Source: Flavobacterium johnsoniae UW101 (lineage in GTDB: Bacteria; Bacteroidota; Bacteroidia; Flavobacteriales; Flavobacteriaceae). Taken from it: 64,000 bases of DNA. This document shows positions 34,665 to 43,914 of the stretch, in pieces. Both the position numbers and the translations under genes were made by a program. The stretch covers positions 5,642,001-5,706,000 of the forward strand of contig NC_009441.1 in the NCBI RefSeq assembly GCF_000016645.1, read 5' to 3'. The notes under the pieces are model-generated. The model was not told the origin of the DNA and searched no databases. It saw only the letters and a list, made by a program, of their open reading frames with translations. The stretch's first letter is position 1. Each line of letters begins with the position of its first letter.

Positions 34665-35789
34665 ATGAAAACCAAAATAAACTTCTTACTGCTAATCTTT
34701 TTACTAACATTTAATGCTTTCTCGCAAAACACTTATGTCTTTTTGGGATCGTATAACCGCGATAAAACTGCAGAAGCGATCCAGATATATCAATTGGATA
34801 CATTAAATGGAAAACTTACGAAAGTAACGGCTGCAAAAAACATTATAAATCCGTCTTATTTAACGATTTCTCCAAACGGAAAATATGTGTATGCCTGTAC
34901 AGATACTAAAACACCAAATGCAGGAAGCGTGAGCAGTTTTGAGTTTAATCCCGACAATAAAACACTGACATTTTTAAACAGCCAGAGAAGCGGCGGAGAA
35001 AATCCGGTATATGTAAGCGTTCACAAAAGCGGTAAATGGCTGGCAAATGCAAATTATACAGAAGGAAGCGTTTCGGTTTATCCTCTTTTAGAAAATGGAA
35101 AAATAGATTCAATTGCGCAGAACTTTCAATATACAGACGGAAGCGTAAACAAAGACAGACAGACAAGATCTCACGTACATTCGGCAGTATTTTCTCCGCA
35201 ATGCGATTATTTGTTTTTACCCGATTTAGGTGCAGATAAAATTCGTTGTTATGCCTTTGATGCTTCTCAGAAAAAACCTTTAATCGAAACCCAAAACCCG
35301 TTTACAAAAACAGATTTAGAAGCCGGACCAAGGCATTTTACTTTTCATCCTAATCAAAAATGGGGTTATTGTATTGAAGAAATGGCTGGGCAGATAAGTG
35401 TGTATAATTATGATAATGGCGTTTTAAATAAAATACAGCGTATTGCTTCACATCCAGATAAAATAAAAGAAGGTTTTGAAAGTTCGGACATTCATATTTC
35501 TCCAGATGGAAAATTTCTGTATGCCACAAATCGTGGAAAAGAAAACAATATTGCTATTTTCTCTATTGACGAAAATGGACTGCTAAAAAACATTGGTTAC
35601 CAGTCTACTTTAGGAAAACATCCTAGAATTTTTGCAATAGACGAAAGCGGAAAATTTTTGGCTGCATCGAATGTGCTTACCGGAAATGTAATTGTTTTTA
35701 AAAGAGATTTGAAAACCGGTTTATTGAAAAAAACAGGAAAACAGATTAAAATGGAGAATGTTTCATGCGTTCAGATCAAAAAGATTTAG
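34665..35789 (+). CDS. Exported lactonase, Pgl-type seven-bladed propeller
   Basis: Beta-propeller protein of 374 residues related to 6-phosphogluconolactonase of the YbhE type. A signal peptide (about 1-20, ending AFSQ) makes it periplasmic, so sugar-phosphate lactones are unlikely and other lactones are more plausible. Repeated blades show GENPVYVSVHKSGKWL, RSHVHSAVFSP, GPRHFTFHPNQKWGYCI and SSDIHISPDGKFLYATNRG. The family fold is clear; the substrate is not. Signal cleavage leaves about 354 residues, the normal size. Confidence 0.88.
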   Translation: MKTKINFLLLIFLLTFNAFSQNTYVFLGSYNRDKTAEAIQIYQLDTLNGKLTKVTAAKNIINPSYLTISPNGKYVYACTDTKTPNAGSVSSFEFNPDNKTLTFLNSQRSGGENPVYVSVHKSGKWLANANYTEGSVSVYPLLENGKIDSIAQNFQYTDGSVNKDRQTRSHVHSAVFSPQCDYLFLPDLGADKIRCYAFDASQKKPLIETQNPFTKTDLEAGPRHFTFHPNQKWGYCIEEMAGQISVYNYDNGVLNKIQRIASHPDKIKEGFESSDIHISPDGKFLYATNRGKENNIAIFSIDENGLLKNIGYQSTLGKHPRIFAIDESGKFLAASNVLTGNVIVFKRDLKTGLLKKTGKQIKMENVSCVQIKKI

Positions 35790-35843
35790 AGCCCCTAAAT
35801 GCATTAATCAGCAGACAAAAAACTAACAGAAAAACCAAAAATC

Positions 35844-36362
35844 ATGATATCAAATTTCAATTTACAGCCTGAAGTTTTAGAAAATGAACTCACAAAACTA
35901 ATCCCGTTAAAGGAAAAAGATTTTGAAGCATTATTTGAAGCAGCTTCTGATCCGCTGATTTGGGAACAGAATCCTGCAAAAAACCGACATGAAAGAGAGG
36001 CTTTTAAAACTTTTTTTGATATCATAATTACAAAAGGTTCGTTCTTAATTCTTGATAAACATACCAATGAGATAATAGGAACAACCAGTTTTTATGATTA
36101 CAATCCCGAAAAATCAAGCGTTGGAATTGGCTATACTTTTATAACCAGAAAATATTGGGGCGGACCGTATAACAAAGCAAACAAAAAATTAATGATTGAT
36201 TATGCTTTTCAGCATGTTAATTCGGTGCTTTTTCATGTTGGAGCAGAAAATTTTCGTTCGCAGAAAGCCGTTTTAAAACTCGGAGCAGAAAAAATTAATG
36301 ATATCCTATTTAAGGTAAATGGTGTTGATACGCCGTATTTTGAATATGAATTGAAGAAATAA
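35844..36362 (+). CDS. GNAT-family acetyltransferase, RimJ/RimL-like
   Basis: GNAT (Acetyltransf_3) domain of 172 residues. The N-terminal TKLIPLKEKDFEALFEAASD and the fold segment GIGYTFITRKYWGG (acceptor-site style) with NVLFHVGAENFRSQKAVLKLGAE (motif B) are typical of the RimJ/RimL group. The usual Q/RxxGxG loop is replaced by a tryptophan-Gly-Gly-Pro segment, as in many members of this group. The acceptor is unknown; it may be a small molecule rather than a ribosomal protein. Confidence 0.85.
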   Translation: MISNFNLQPEVLENELTKLIPLKEKDFEALFEAASDPLIWEQNPAKNRHEREAFKTFFDIIITKGSFLILDKHTNEIIGTTSFYDYNPEKSSVGIGYTFITRKYWGGPYNKANKKLMIDYAFQHVNSVLFHVGAENFRSQKAVLKLGAEKINDILFKVNGVDTPYFEYELKK

Positions 36363-36378
36363 TGAGACTTGAAATAAG

Positions 36379-36426
36379 AAGCAAGAGGAAAGATTTTGAC
36401 CTTCTAGATTATCTTACCTCTTGCTT
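36379..36426. repeat. Inverted repeat, GCAAGAGG arms
   Basis: AAGCAAGAGG at 36379-36388 is complementary to CCTCTTGCTT at 36417-36426, with a 28-base loop. It sits between the acetyltransferase and LOG-family genes. Confidence 0.65.
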
Positions 36427-36450
36427 TTCAAAATAATAAAAAAAACAAAA

Positions 36451-37032
36451 ATGAAAAGAATAACCGTTTTTTGTGCTTCAAGTTTTGGCACTGAAAAAAT
36501 TTATGAAGAACAGGCAATAGCTTTAGGAAAAACGCTTTCCGAACAAAATATAGAATTGGTTTACGGAGGCGCAAACGTAGGCTTAATGGGCGCTGTTGCA
36601 GACGGAGCCTTAAATGCAGGAGGAAAAGTAATTGGTGTGCTTCCTAATTTTTTAAGATCAAAAGAAATAGCACATTTAGGTTTAACCGAATTAATTTTGG
36701 TTGAAAGCATGCACGAACGCAAAACCAAAATGAATGATTTATGTGATGGTGTAATTGCACTTCCCGGAGGTTTTGGAACTCTCGAAGAGCTTTTTGAAAT
36801 GCTTACTTGGGCACAATTAGGACTTCATAAAAAGCCTATTGCTATTTTAAACATAGACGGATTTTATGATGCACTTATTGAACTTCTTAAAGTTATGGTT
36901 GAAAAAGGTTTATTGAAAGATGTAAACGCTTCAATGGTTTTAGTAAGCGATAACATTGAGGATTTATTGAATAAAATGAGAAATTATATTCCGCCAACGG
37001 TTGGAAAATGGATTGACAAAGAAAAATCATAA
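36451..37032 (+). CDS. LOG-family protein (TIGR00730 type)
   Basis: Rossmann-fold protein of 193 residues, the cytokinin-riboside 5'-monophosphate phosphoribohydrolase (LOG) family, often misannotated as lysine decarboxylase. Signature motifs are GGANVGLMGAVAD, MHERK and PGGFGTLEELFE. The frame is open ten codons further, but the ATG at 36451 starts at KRITVFCAS, as in homologues. Bacterial members hydrolyse nucleoside 5'-monophosphates. The gene is alone. Confidence 0.92.
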   Translation: MKRITVFCASSFGTEKIYEEQAIALGKTLSEQNIELVYGGANVGLMGAVADGALNAGGKVIGVLPNFLRSKEIAHLGLTELILVESMHERKTKMNDLCDGVIALPGGFGTLEELFEMLTWAQLGLHKKPIAILNIDGFYDALIELLKVMVEKGLLKDVNASMVLVSDNIEDLLNKMRNYIPPTVGKWIDKEKS

Positions 37033-37123
37033 CTTACAATTCTGTAAATCAAAAGTTAAAGTAAAAATTTAGAATTATCTTTACATTTCCTTCTTTCTAC
37101 AAATAATATTTAATTATAAAAAA

Positions 37124-37591
37124 ATGAAAACAGAAAACAACAAATATGCAAAGGCCGAAATGCTGATAAGAAAACCTGTTTCAGAAGTTTTTCAGGCTTT
37201 TATAAACCCCGAAATCACACGTAAATTTTGGTTTACAAAAGGTTCGGGTAAATTAGAAGAAAATCAAAAAACTGAATGGACTTGGGAAATGTATGGTTTT
37301 TCACTGTCGGTTACAACATTGGTTTTGCAGGAAAATAAAAAAATTGTCATAGAATGGGGAAATCCAGATGAAACTACTTTGGTAGAATGGACTTTTACTC
37401 CGTTAAACGAAAACGAAACTTTTGTAAGTATAACCAATTCTGGTTTTCATGGCGATTCAGATAAAATAATCGATCAGGTTCGCAACTCTACAGAAGGTTT
37501 TACCTTAGTTTTAGCCGGAGCAAAAGCATATTTAGAACATCAATTACAGTTAAATTTAGTTCTGGATCGCTTTCCGAAAGGATTGGCTTAA
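37124..37591 (+). CDS. AHSA1/SRPBCC-domain protein
   Basis: Helix-grip START-like protein of 155 residues. Markers are RKPVSEVFQAFINPEITRKFW, then WTWEMYGFS, VIEWGNPDETTLVEWTF and the closing helix GFTLVLAGAKAYLEHQL. It differs from the related protein at 27525, showing at least two SRPBCC types in the region. Such proteins bind hydrophobic ligands or chaperone partners; nothing more specific can be said. Confidence 0.87.
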   Translation: MKTENNKYAKAEMLIRKPVSEVFQAFINPEITRKFWFTKGSGKLEENQKTEWTWEMYGFSLSVTTLVLQENKKIVIEWGNPDETTLVEWTFTPLNENETFVSITNSGFHGDSDKIIDQVRNSTEGFTLVLAGAKAYLEHQLQLNLVLDRFPKGLA

Positions 37592-37595
37592 AAAA

Positions 37596-37640
37596 GTTTC
37601 AGGTTTCAAGTTTTTTTAGTTTCAACTTTAAACCTGAAAC
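37596..37640. repeat. Inverted repeat with GTTTCAGGTTT arms
   Basis: GTTTCAGGTTT (37596-37606) and AAACCTGAAAC (37630-37640) form a perfect 11-bp stem, with a T-rich loop. It follows the SRPBCC stop by four bases. The word resembles CCTGAAA at 34629-34661. Confidence 0.8.
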
Positions 37641-37661
37641 CGAAACAAAAAAACAAAACTC

Positions 37662-38030
37662 ATGGAAACGAAAAAACCCGAAAATATCGACGAATACATT
37701 GGAGGATTTCCAAATGATGTTCAGGAAATTTTAGAGAAAGTTCGAATGACAATCCAAAAAGCTGCGCCAGAAGCCAAAGAGAAAATAAGTTATTCGATGC
37801 CGGCTTTTGACCAAAATGGAATTGTAGTCTATTTTGCCGCTTTTAAAAATCATATTGGTTTATATGCACTGCCAAGCGGTCACGAGGCTTTTGCGGCAGA
37901 ACTTTCAAAATACAAATCAGGAAAAGGTTCTGTTCAGTTTCCTTTAAATCAGCCTATGCCTTATGATTTAATTACAAAAATTGTAAAATTTAGAGTTCAG
38001 GAAAATCTTCAAAAAGCAAAAAAGAAATAA
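37662..38030 (+). CDS. DUF1801/YdhG-like protein
   Basis: Protein of 122 residues. The pattern VQEILEKVRMTIQKAAPEAKEKISYSMPAFDQNG, then VVYFAAFKNHIGLYALPSG and GSVQFPLNQPMPYDLI is typical of DUF1801/YdhG-like proteins, some of which act as iron chaperones in Bacillus. It is followed 6 bases later by the 2H phosphoesterase gene, probably in one transcript. Confidence 0.9.
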   Translation: METKKPENIDEYIGGFPNDVQEILEKVRMTIQKAAPEAKEKISYSMPAFDQNGIVVYFAAFKNHIGLYALPSGHEAFAAELSKYKSGKGSVQFPLNQPMPYDLITKIVKFRVQENLQKAKKK

Positions 38031-38036
38031 TCATAA

Positions 38037-38720
38037 ATGAATTTAACTGAACATTATAATCAATTATATACAACTTCTTCAAAAAGTATTTTGACAGGAA
38101 AATATTCTATTGATACTGAAATTAAAAACGAATCTGATTCCCGATTTGGCATTACTCTGCTCATTCGCCCAAGCGATGAAATCAAAGCAAATATCCAAGT
38201 CTTATTGAATGAACTAAAACAAGTTGAACCAGAACAGTATTATTATCCTGATTCTGATATTCATATTACCGTAATGTCGATTATTTCCTGTTCAGAAAAT
38301 TTTAATTTAAACCATATTTCTCCAAACGATTATATTCAGCTTATCTGTAAAAGTCTGGTTGATGTAGATAAAGTTACAATTCAGTTTAAAGGAATTACCG
38401 CTTCGTCTTCTGCAATTATGATTCAGGGTTTTCCAACTGATGAAACCTTAAATAATTTACGAAATAAACTACGCGAAGATTTTAAAAACTCTCAATTGCA
38501 GCAAAGCATCGACAGCCGATATAGAATATCTACTGCTCATGCCACAGTAATGCGTTTTCAGGAAAAACTTCTTGATCCAGAAAAATTAATACAAACCGCA
38601 GAAAAATATCGTGATTACGATTTTGGGGAATTTAATGTAAAAAGCTTAGAATTGGTTTACAATGACTGGTACCAGCGTAAAAGCAATACAAAAGTTTTGG
38701 GCGAATTTTGTTTGAGATAA
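38037..38720 (+). CDS. 2H-phosphoesterase family protein
   Basis: Protein of 227 residues with two H-x-T motifs, DIHITVMS (middle) and AHATVMRF (C-terminal part), the hallmark of the 2H/2',5'-RNA ligase-like phosphoesterases. Family members act on cyclic phosphates of RNA or nucleotides. The gene follows DUF1801 with a 6-base gap. The substrate is unresolved; RNA repair or nucleotide clean-up are possible. Confidence 0.85.
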   Translation: MNLTEHYNQLYTTSSKSILTGKYSIDTEIKNESDSRFGITLLIRPSDEIKANIQVLLNELKQVEPEQYYYPDSDIHITVMSIISCSENFNLNHISPNDYIQLICKSLVDVDKVTIQFKGITASSSAIMIQGFPTDETLNNLRNKLREDFKNSQLQQSIDSRYRISTAHATVMRFQEKLLDPEKLIQTAEKYRDYDFGEFNVKSLELVYNDWYQRKSNTKVLGEFCLR

Positions 38721-38760
38721 TTTATAATCGGGGTTCTTTTAATTCAATTAAATCTGCCCT

Positions 38761-39126
38761 TTATTTTTTAAACACTCCAAAATGCCATAAAACACCAGAA
38801 GGATCGTGCAGAAAACATTCGCTTCCCCAGTCTAAATATCGTATTGGAGTTAACTTTGCTCCTTTATATTTTTCAGGAAGATTTAAAGCCAGAAGTTCAT
38901 TGTAATAACGTTCAACATCATCAACTTCTACAAAAATCATAGTATTTTCGATCCAGTTTTTATCGTAATAATCCTGAAGATAAAAAGCCGTTTCACCAGA
39001 TTTAAAAACAGAAAAATTAGATTCTAAAACTATTTCTTCAAACCCTAATTCACGATAAAAACTTCTGGAGACCTCAAAATCCTGAGCTCCAATAAACGGT
39101 CGTATTGACTTGATATTATGGTTCAT
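38761..39126 (-). CDS. VOC-superfamily (glyoxalase/bleomycin-resistance-like) protein
   Basis: Protein of 121 residues with the beta-alpha-beta-beta-beta fold of the VOC superfamily: IRPFIGAQDFEVSRSFYRELGFEE at the N terminus, YNELLALNLPEKYKGAKLTP in the middle, and CFLHDPSGVLWHFGVF at the end, where the family Asp-Pro-x-Gly is kept. The metal-ligand Glu of true glyoxalases is not obvious, so a binding or resistance-like role is as likely as catalysis. Confidence 0.85.
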   Translation of the reverse strand: MNHNIKSIRPFIGAQDFEVSRSFYRELGFEEIVLESNFSVFKSGETAFYLQDYYDKNWIENTMIFVEVDDVERYYNELLALNLPEKYKGAKLTPIRYLDWGSECFLHDPSGVLWHFGVFKK

Positions 39127-39143
39127 TTTATACCTATTAGAAA

Positions 39144-39887
39144 TTACTTTTCAAACCCAAGCTGTTTTCTTAAATCGATATTCAAGCCGTATTGTTCCTG
39201 AACGGGAATAATTTTTCTTGAATTTTTATTAATATCACTTCCTTCGGCTGTCCATAAAAAAGGATAGAAATTAAAAACTTCATCGCCTTTTAGTTTCGAG
39301 ACTTCTTCTCGCCAGCCGTCCCATCTGTTTCCTTCATAAAACTTATCCAAGTCATTATTAAAACAAAAACCTAAAAACTCAGAATACGTAACATCAAGTG
39401 GTTCGTATTCTAAATTATCCGGAGAAAAATAATAAACTTTGCCAATGTCTGTTCCTAGTCCGCCTCCATTTAAAAGATAAAAACCGCCAATAGCATCATC
39501 TGCAATTAATAAATACGGTGGTGTTTCACCAAATTCAGTAAACGTTTTTCCTTTGTTCCAATCCGGAAGAGTACGGTCAAATTTTGAATTTCCCGAACCC
39601 AAAATCCTAATCCATCCGTCATCAATTAAAAGTCCGCCGGTATTAAAAACGACCGCTCCCATTGACGAACGGGTTGTAACTTGTGTCTTATACAAAGCCT
39701 CTTTTGCTTTCGCAGCATCAGCAGGTAAAATCTCTACTTTATTTTGTGCGGTTTTAATCCAATCTTCAACCAGAGTCCAGCCCGGATCGGCTTTGTCTAT
39801 GAGTTCTTCAACTTTTTTCATTTTGTTTTGTGCATTCGCTGCGAAGCTTAAAAATGTTAATACTATTAACGGAAACTTTAGTCTCAT
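39144..39887 (-). CDS. Exported DUF2625 protein
   Basis: Protein of 247 residues with a signal peptide (about 1-19, ending ANAQ). The rest is a DUF2625 domain: WTLVEDWIKTAQNKVEILP, TTRSSMGAVVFNTGGLLIDDGWIRILGSG, PPYLLIADDAIGGFYLLNGG and FLGFCFNNDLDKFYEG. Most DUF2625 proteins are cytoplasmic; here export is predicted. It lies between the VOC and antiporter genes on the same strand, without an obvious functional link. Confidence 0.85.
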   Translation of the reverse strand: MRLKFPLIVLTFLSFAANAQNKMKKVEELIDKADPGWTLVEDWIKTAQNKVEILPADAAKAKEALYKTQVTTRSSMGAVVFNTGGLLIDDGWIRILGSGNSKFDRTLPDWNKGKTFTEFGETPPYLLIADDAIGGFYLLNGGGLGTDIGKVYYFSPDNLEYEPLDVTYSEFLGFCFNNDLDKFYEGNRWDGWREEVSKLKGDEVFNFYPFLWTAEGSDINKNSRKIIPVQEQYGLNIDLRKQLGFEK

Positions 39888-39912
39888 TTATTAATGCTGA
39901 TAATTATTTATA

Positions 39913-42060
39913 CTAGCTTTTTTTTAAGATGCTTCCTAAACCACGACCAATCTGCTCAATTGCTTCCAGACTTTTAGTTAACGGCGTAGCCGTAAAATCT
40001 TCATAAGCATCCATGGCACTTTCTTTTCGATCGTCGTGAGGATAAACTAGTATAATATTATTATCGTTGAAGAATTTTTCAAATTTCTGAGGCAGCCTGT
40101 CAAAGATTGAATGATAGGAAACTGACCCTTTTCGGGATAAATTAAAAACGATTAAATCTGTTTGGCGGATTTCATCTGAAATAGATTCAAAATCGTCCCA
40201 CTCTATAACGCTCTTAAATCCTAGTTTAGTATTCAATCGAAGATTATTTGCAATTTGCTGAATTGTTTGATGCGTTTTATATTCTGCATAAATTACAATA
40301 GGAATACTTAATTCCTGAGATAATCTTGAAATTTTCTGTAATAATACCTGAAAACCAACTCCTCTTTCTGAAAATGGCGGGCATATAAATACCAGCCTTT
40401 TTTCTTCAATAAAAGTTCTCTGGAACCTGCAGATAAATAAACTTTTATCTACATTATTAATTATAGAATCTACATTTTCTCCAAAGATTTTATCGATAAA
40501 ACCGGTTTTTCTAGGCCAGCCCACAATTACAATATCCGACATAATTTCTTTGGAAGTCCTAGCGATTCCACTTGCTGGATTATGATCGATTCTGGCAATT
40601 GTGTTAATTTTTACTTCAGAAGCAGAAGCCTGAATTACGAATTTATCAACTGCTTTTTTATATTTTAAAATGTTCTTTTCGGCCTGATCGTTATTGGGTA
40701 CAATCGTTAAAAGCGTAACCGGATTTGATGATTTTTTATCTTTAATTAAAAGTGCAAAATCTAATAAACTGGCTGTCGCCGAAGTTTTTGCCAGCGGAAT
40801 CAAAATATGTTCATCTAGAATTTGATTTTTACCGGCATCTTCATGAGAAACTTCTTCTTCACAGATTGCAATTTTTTTAGCCGCCTTTTCTGTAGCAAAA
40901 GAAGCTACAATACAAGTTATCAGAATTAAAATAATGGTTCCGTTTAATATATTTTCATCTAGAATTTTGGCTTTAAAACCTACTAAAATTACAGCCAGAG
41001 TTGCGGCCGCGTGCGCACTGCTCAACCCAAAAATAAGCTGTCTTTCGGTTTTAGTATATTTAAAAACGACCTGTGTAAAAAATGCTGCAATCCATTTCCC
41101 AAAAATAGCCACAACACTCAACGTTCCGGCAACGATTAAAGCTGTAGGCCCGCTTAAAATTACACTGATATCAACCAGCATTCCAACCGAAATCAGGAAA
41201 AACGGAATAAACAAAGCATTTCCAATAAACTCAATTCTATTCATCAAAGCTGATGAATGCGGAATTAAAGGATTTAATGCCAAACCGGCAACGAATGCTC
41301 CAATAATAGGCTCTACTCCTGCTACTTCGGCTAAAAATGCCGCAAAGAAAACGACTGAGAGAACAAAAATATAATGGGCGTGTTTTTCACTTTCCAGTTT
41401 CTTGAAAAACCATTTAGCAATTCTTGGAATAACCAAAAACATAATGGCAGAGAAAATTGCCAGAGATACACCTAACTTAATCCAAAACGCCTGGTTTAAA
41501 CTTCCCTGAGCGCTTCCCATAATTACGGCCAGAATAATCAAAACGGCAGTATCAGTTAAAATTGTTCCTCCAACCGTAATAGCTACTGCCTGATTTTTTG
41601 CAATTCCAAGTTTACTCACAATTGGGTACGCAACCAAAGTATGCGTTGCAAACATACTTGCTGTTAAAAAACTAGCGTTAAAATCGTATTTCAGTAAGTA
41701 AAAACAAACCGGAAAACCTATTGAGAGCGGTAAAATGAATGTAAAAAAACCAAATAATAAACTTTTGTTTCTATTGGCTTTAAATTCGTTCATATCCAAT
41801 TCAAGACCTGCAATAAACATAATGTACAAAAGCCCAATTGTCGAGAATAAATCTACAGCAGAATTTTTTGCCAGTATATTTAATCCATGAGGACCTATGA
41901 TAACACCAGAAATAATTAAACCAATGATTCCGGGAATATTTATTTTTTTAAGTAAAATGGGCGACAGCAGAATAATGAAAAGTATTAACGAAAAAATCAA
42001 TACCGGGTTGTTGAGAGGGAGTTCGAATTCGTGTAAAAAATGCTTGAAAAATTCTATCAT
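39913..42060 (-). CDS. CPA2 cation:proton antiporter with stress-protein-like C terminus
   Basis: Membrane antiporter of 715 residues. The first 400 residues form the sodium/proton exchanger fold with about 12 segments (GLIISGVIIGPHGLNIL and AVTVGGTILTDTAVLI). The cytoplasmic half, from about 415, resembles tandem universal-stress-like folds (DEHILIPLAKTSATASLLDFA, IVIVGWPRKTGF), which often bind nucleotides and control transport. No TrkA-type N or C domain was seen. The role would be potassium or sodium homeostasis at the inner membrane; ion specificity is unresolved. Confidence 0.9.
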   Translation of the reverse strand: MIEFFKHFLHEFELPLNNPVLIFSLILFIILLSPILLKKINIPGIIGLIISGVIIGPHGLNILAKNSAVDLFSTIGLLYIMFIAGLELDMNEFKANRNKSLLFGFFTFILPLSIGFPVCFYLLKYDFNASFLTASMFATHTLVAYPIVSKLGIAKNQAVAITVGGTILTDTAVLIILAVIMGSAQGSLNQAFWIKLGVSLAIFSAIMFLVIPRIAKWFFKKLESEKHAHYIFVLSVVFFAAFLAEVAGVEPIIGAFVAGLALNPLIPHSSALMNRIEFIGNALFIPFFLISVGMLVDISVILSGPTALIVAGTLSVVAIFGKWIAAFFTQVVFKYTKTERQLIFGLSSAHAAATLAVILVGFKAKILDENILNGTIILILITCIVASFATEKAAKKIAICEEEVSHEDAGKNQILDEHILIPLAKTSATASLLDFALLIKDKKSSNPVTLLTIVPNNDQAEKNILKYKKAVDKFVIQASASEVKINTIARIDHNPASGIARTSKEIMSDIVIVGWPRKTGFIDKIFGENVDSIINNVDKSLFICRFQRTFIEEKRLVFICPPFSERGVGFQVLLQKISRLSQELSIPIVIYAEYKTHQTIQQIANNLRLNTKLGFKSVIEWDDFESISDEIRQTDLIVFNLSRKGSVSYHSIFDRLPQKFEKFFNDNNIILVYPHDDRKESAMDAYEDFTATPLTKSLEAIEQIGRGLGSILKKS

Positions 42061-42379
42061 AATGTAATTTTATCTTCTTGTGGTATTCTAAATTTTTCGT
42101 AAAAAGACATTTACAGCATTAAAACGAAATCCTTGAAGTTAACACAAACAGATAAGTCTGAAGAATCAAAAGAAATTACAGATTTACCCATTTGAATCCT
42201 TACAAAAATACCGAAAAAACACAAACTTTAAACGAAAACCGCATATTAAACAATTAAATTTATTTAGTTGCCGAATTATTAAAATTTAATATTTTTTTTA
42301 ACAAATATGCAAGATTAACAATCAAAACTAAACCATCATTGCATTATTCAATTATCTTTGTCTTAACAAAAATTGAACA
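42061..42379. other. 319-bp divergent spacer between antiporter and sdaA
   Basis: AT-rich spacer with both promoters. A -7-like TATCTTTG at 42353-42360 is 20 bases upstream of sdaA; no matching -33 was found at the usual spacing. No gene, hairpin or word repeat stands out. Confidence 0.5.
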
Positions 42380-43807
42380 ATGGAAGAATGTATCTCTGTT
42401 TTTGATATGCTTAAAATTGGCGTTGGCCCTTCAAGCTCACATACTTTGGGTCCGTGGAGAGCTGCCGAACGCTTTCTCGAAGAGTTAAAAAGCGAGTCGA
42501 TTTTAGACCAGATTAAACGAGTAAAAGTCGATTTATACGGATCACTTTCCTTAACCGGAAAAGGTCATGCTACAGATTTATCGGTTATGCTTGGTTTAAG
42601 TGGTCAGGATCCTGAATATATTCCGGTTGAGAATATTGCCGGAATTATCAAAACAATCGAAGACACAAACGAAATAAATCTTGCAAATGAATTTAAAATT
42701 CCGTTTTATTTTCTGCAGGATATTGTTTTCAATAAAGATTTTCTTCCTTTCCATGCTAACGGATTAAAATTTACGGCTTATAAAAATGATGATTCAGAAT
42801 ACGAATCTACATTTTATTCCATAGGCGGTGGTTTTGTTGTGAAAGAAGAACGCGAAAATGCCAAGATAAAAGAAGTTATAAAATGTGCATTTCCGTTTCC
42901 TATTCAAAATGCGGTTGAACTTTTAAATTATACAATTTCTGAAAACAAATCGATTTCTGAAATTGTGTATGAAAACGAAAAATCAATGCGTTCTGAAGAA
43001 GAAATCCATTCAGAATTAATGCGTATCTGGAATACGATGCTTGAATGTATGTATATTGGCTGTCATACCGGAGGAATTCTTCCGGGCGGCTTACACGTTC
43101 GCAGACGAGCTTTTGATATGCACCAAAATTTAATTGGTTTATCAAATTACAACGATCCCCAATCGTGGCTGGAAGAAATTAGAAAAACCGAGGTTAAATT
43201 CCGTCAGATTTTAAAATGGGTAAGCTGTTTTGCTCTTGCCGTAAATGAAGTAAATGCTTCTTTAGGACGAGTTGTAACGGCGCCGACTAACGGAAGCGCA
43301 GGCGTTATTCCGGCCGTTTTAATGTATTATATGGTAATTGAAAACCATGATGCCGGAGAAAAAGAAATCAAACAATTTTTAATGGTTGCCGGGGAAATTG
43401 GCAGCATCTTTAAAAAAGGATCAACAATTTCTGCTGCAATGGGCGGTTGTCAGGCCGAAATTGGTGTTTCGTCGTCTATGGCTGCGGCGGCACTCTGCGA
43501 ATTAATGGGCGGTACTCCTGCTCAGGTTTTAATGGCTGCCGAAATTGCAATGGAGCATCATTTAGGTTTAACCTGTGATCCTATTGGCGGTTTAGTTCAA
43601 ATTCCGTGTATTGAAAGAAATACTATGGGTGCCATAAAAGCTATTAATGCAGCTGAACTGGCGCTTGAAACTGATTCTAAAAACGCAAAAGTGCCTTTAG
43701 ACAAAGTTATCAATACAATGTGGGAAACCGCAAAAGATATGAATTCTAAATACAAAGAAACTTCTGAAGGAGGTCTTGCCGTGGCAGTAAACATGGCAGA
43801 TTGCTAA
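42380..43807 (+). CDS. sdaA: L-serine ammonia-lyase, single-chain iron-sulfur type
   Basis: Deaminates L-serine to pyruvate and ammonia. The 475-residue protein fuses the beta and alpha domains. The N-terminal [23 protein letters not shown] and the later [17 protein letters not shown] carry substrate-binding residues; [33 protein letters not shown] and [17 protein letters not shown] contain the Cys residues expected for the [4Fe-4S] cluster. Length matches the bacterial single-chain enzyme. Monocistronic, with a large hairpin at 43818-43897 behind it. Confidence 0.96.
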   Translation: MEECISVFDMLKIGVGPSSSHTLGPWRAAERFLEELKSESILDQIKRVKVDLYGSLSLTGKGHATDLSVMLGLSGQDPEYIPVENIAGIIKTIEDTNEINLANEFKIPFYFLQDIVFNKDFLPFHANGLKFTAYKNDDSEYESTFYSIGGGFVVKEERENAKIKEVIKCAFPFPIQNAVELLNYTISENKSISEIVYENEKSMRSEEEIHSELMRIWNTMLECMYIGCHTGGILPGGLHVRRRAFDMHQNLIGLSNYNDPQSWLEEIRKTEVKFRQILKWVSCFALAVNEVNASLGRVVTAPTNGSAGVIPAVLMYYMVIENHDAGEKEIKQFLMVAGEIGSIFKKGSTISAAMGGCQAEIGVSSSMAAAALCELMGGTPAQVLMAAEIAMEHHLGLTCDPIGGLVQIPCIERNTMGAIKAINAAELALETDSKNAKVPLDKVINTMWETAKDMNSKYKETSEGGLAVAVNMADC

Positions 43808-43817
43808 GAATAAAGCT

Positions 43818-43897
43818 GCCACGAATTTCACTAATTTACACTAATTTATCTCCTGTTTCGTAAAAAACAATTTGTGTAAATTCGTGAAATTCGCGGC
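43818..43897. repeat. Large dispersed hairpin element, CACGAATTTCAC type
   Basis: Arms of 29 bases (43818-43846 and 43869-43897) match in 26 positions, with a 22-base loop. Each arm is itself built from degenerate words such as GAATTTCAC and AATTTACAC. No T tract follows. Confidence 0.85.
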
Positions 43898-43914
43898 AAA
43901 AAAACAAACACTTC

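Noticed and set aside
36451..37032. Lysine decarboxylase
   Set aside because: The PGGFGTLEE motif marks the LOG family; the decarboxylase label is an old misannotation.
40934..41374. 146-codon open frame antisense to the antiporter gene
   Set aside because: It lies wholly within a well-conserved gene on the other strand and shows no recognisable protein features.
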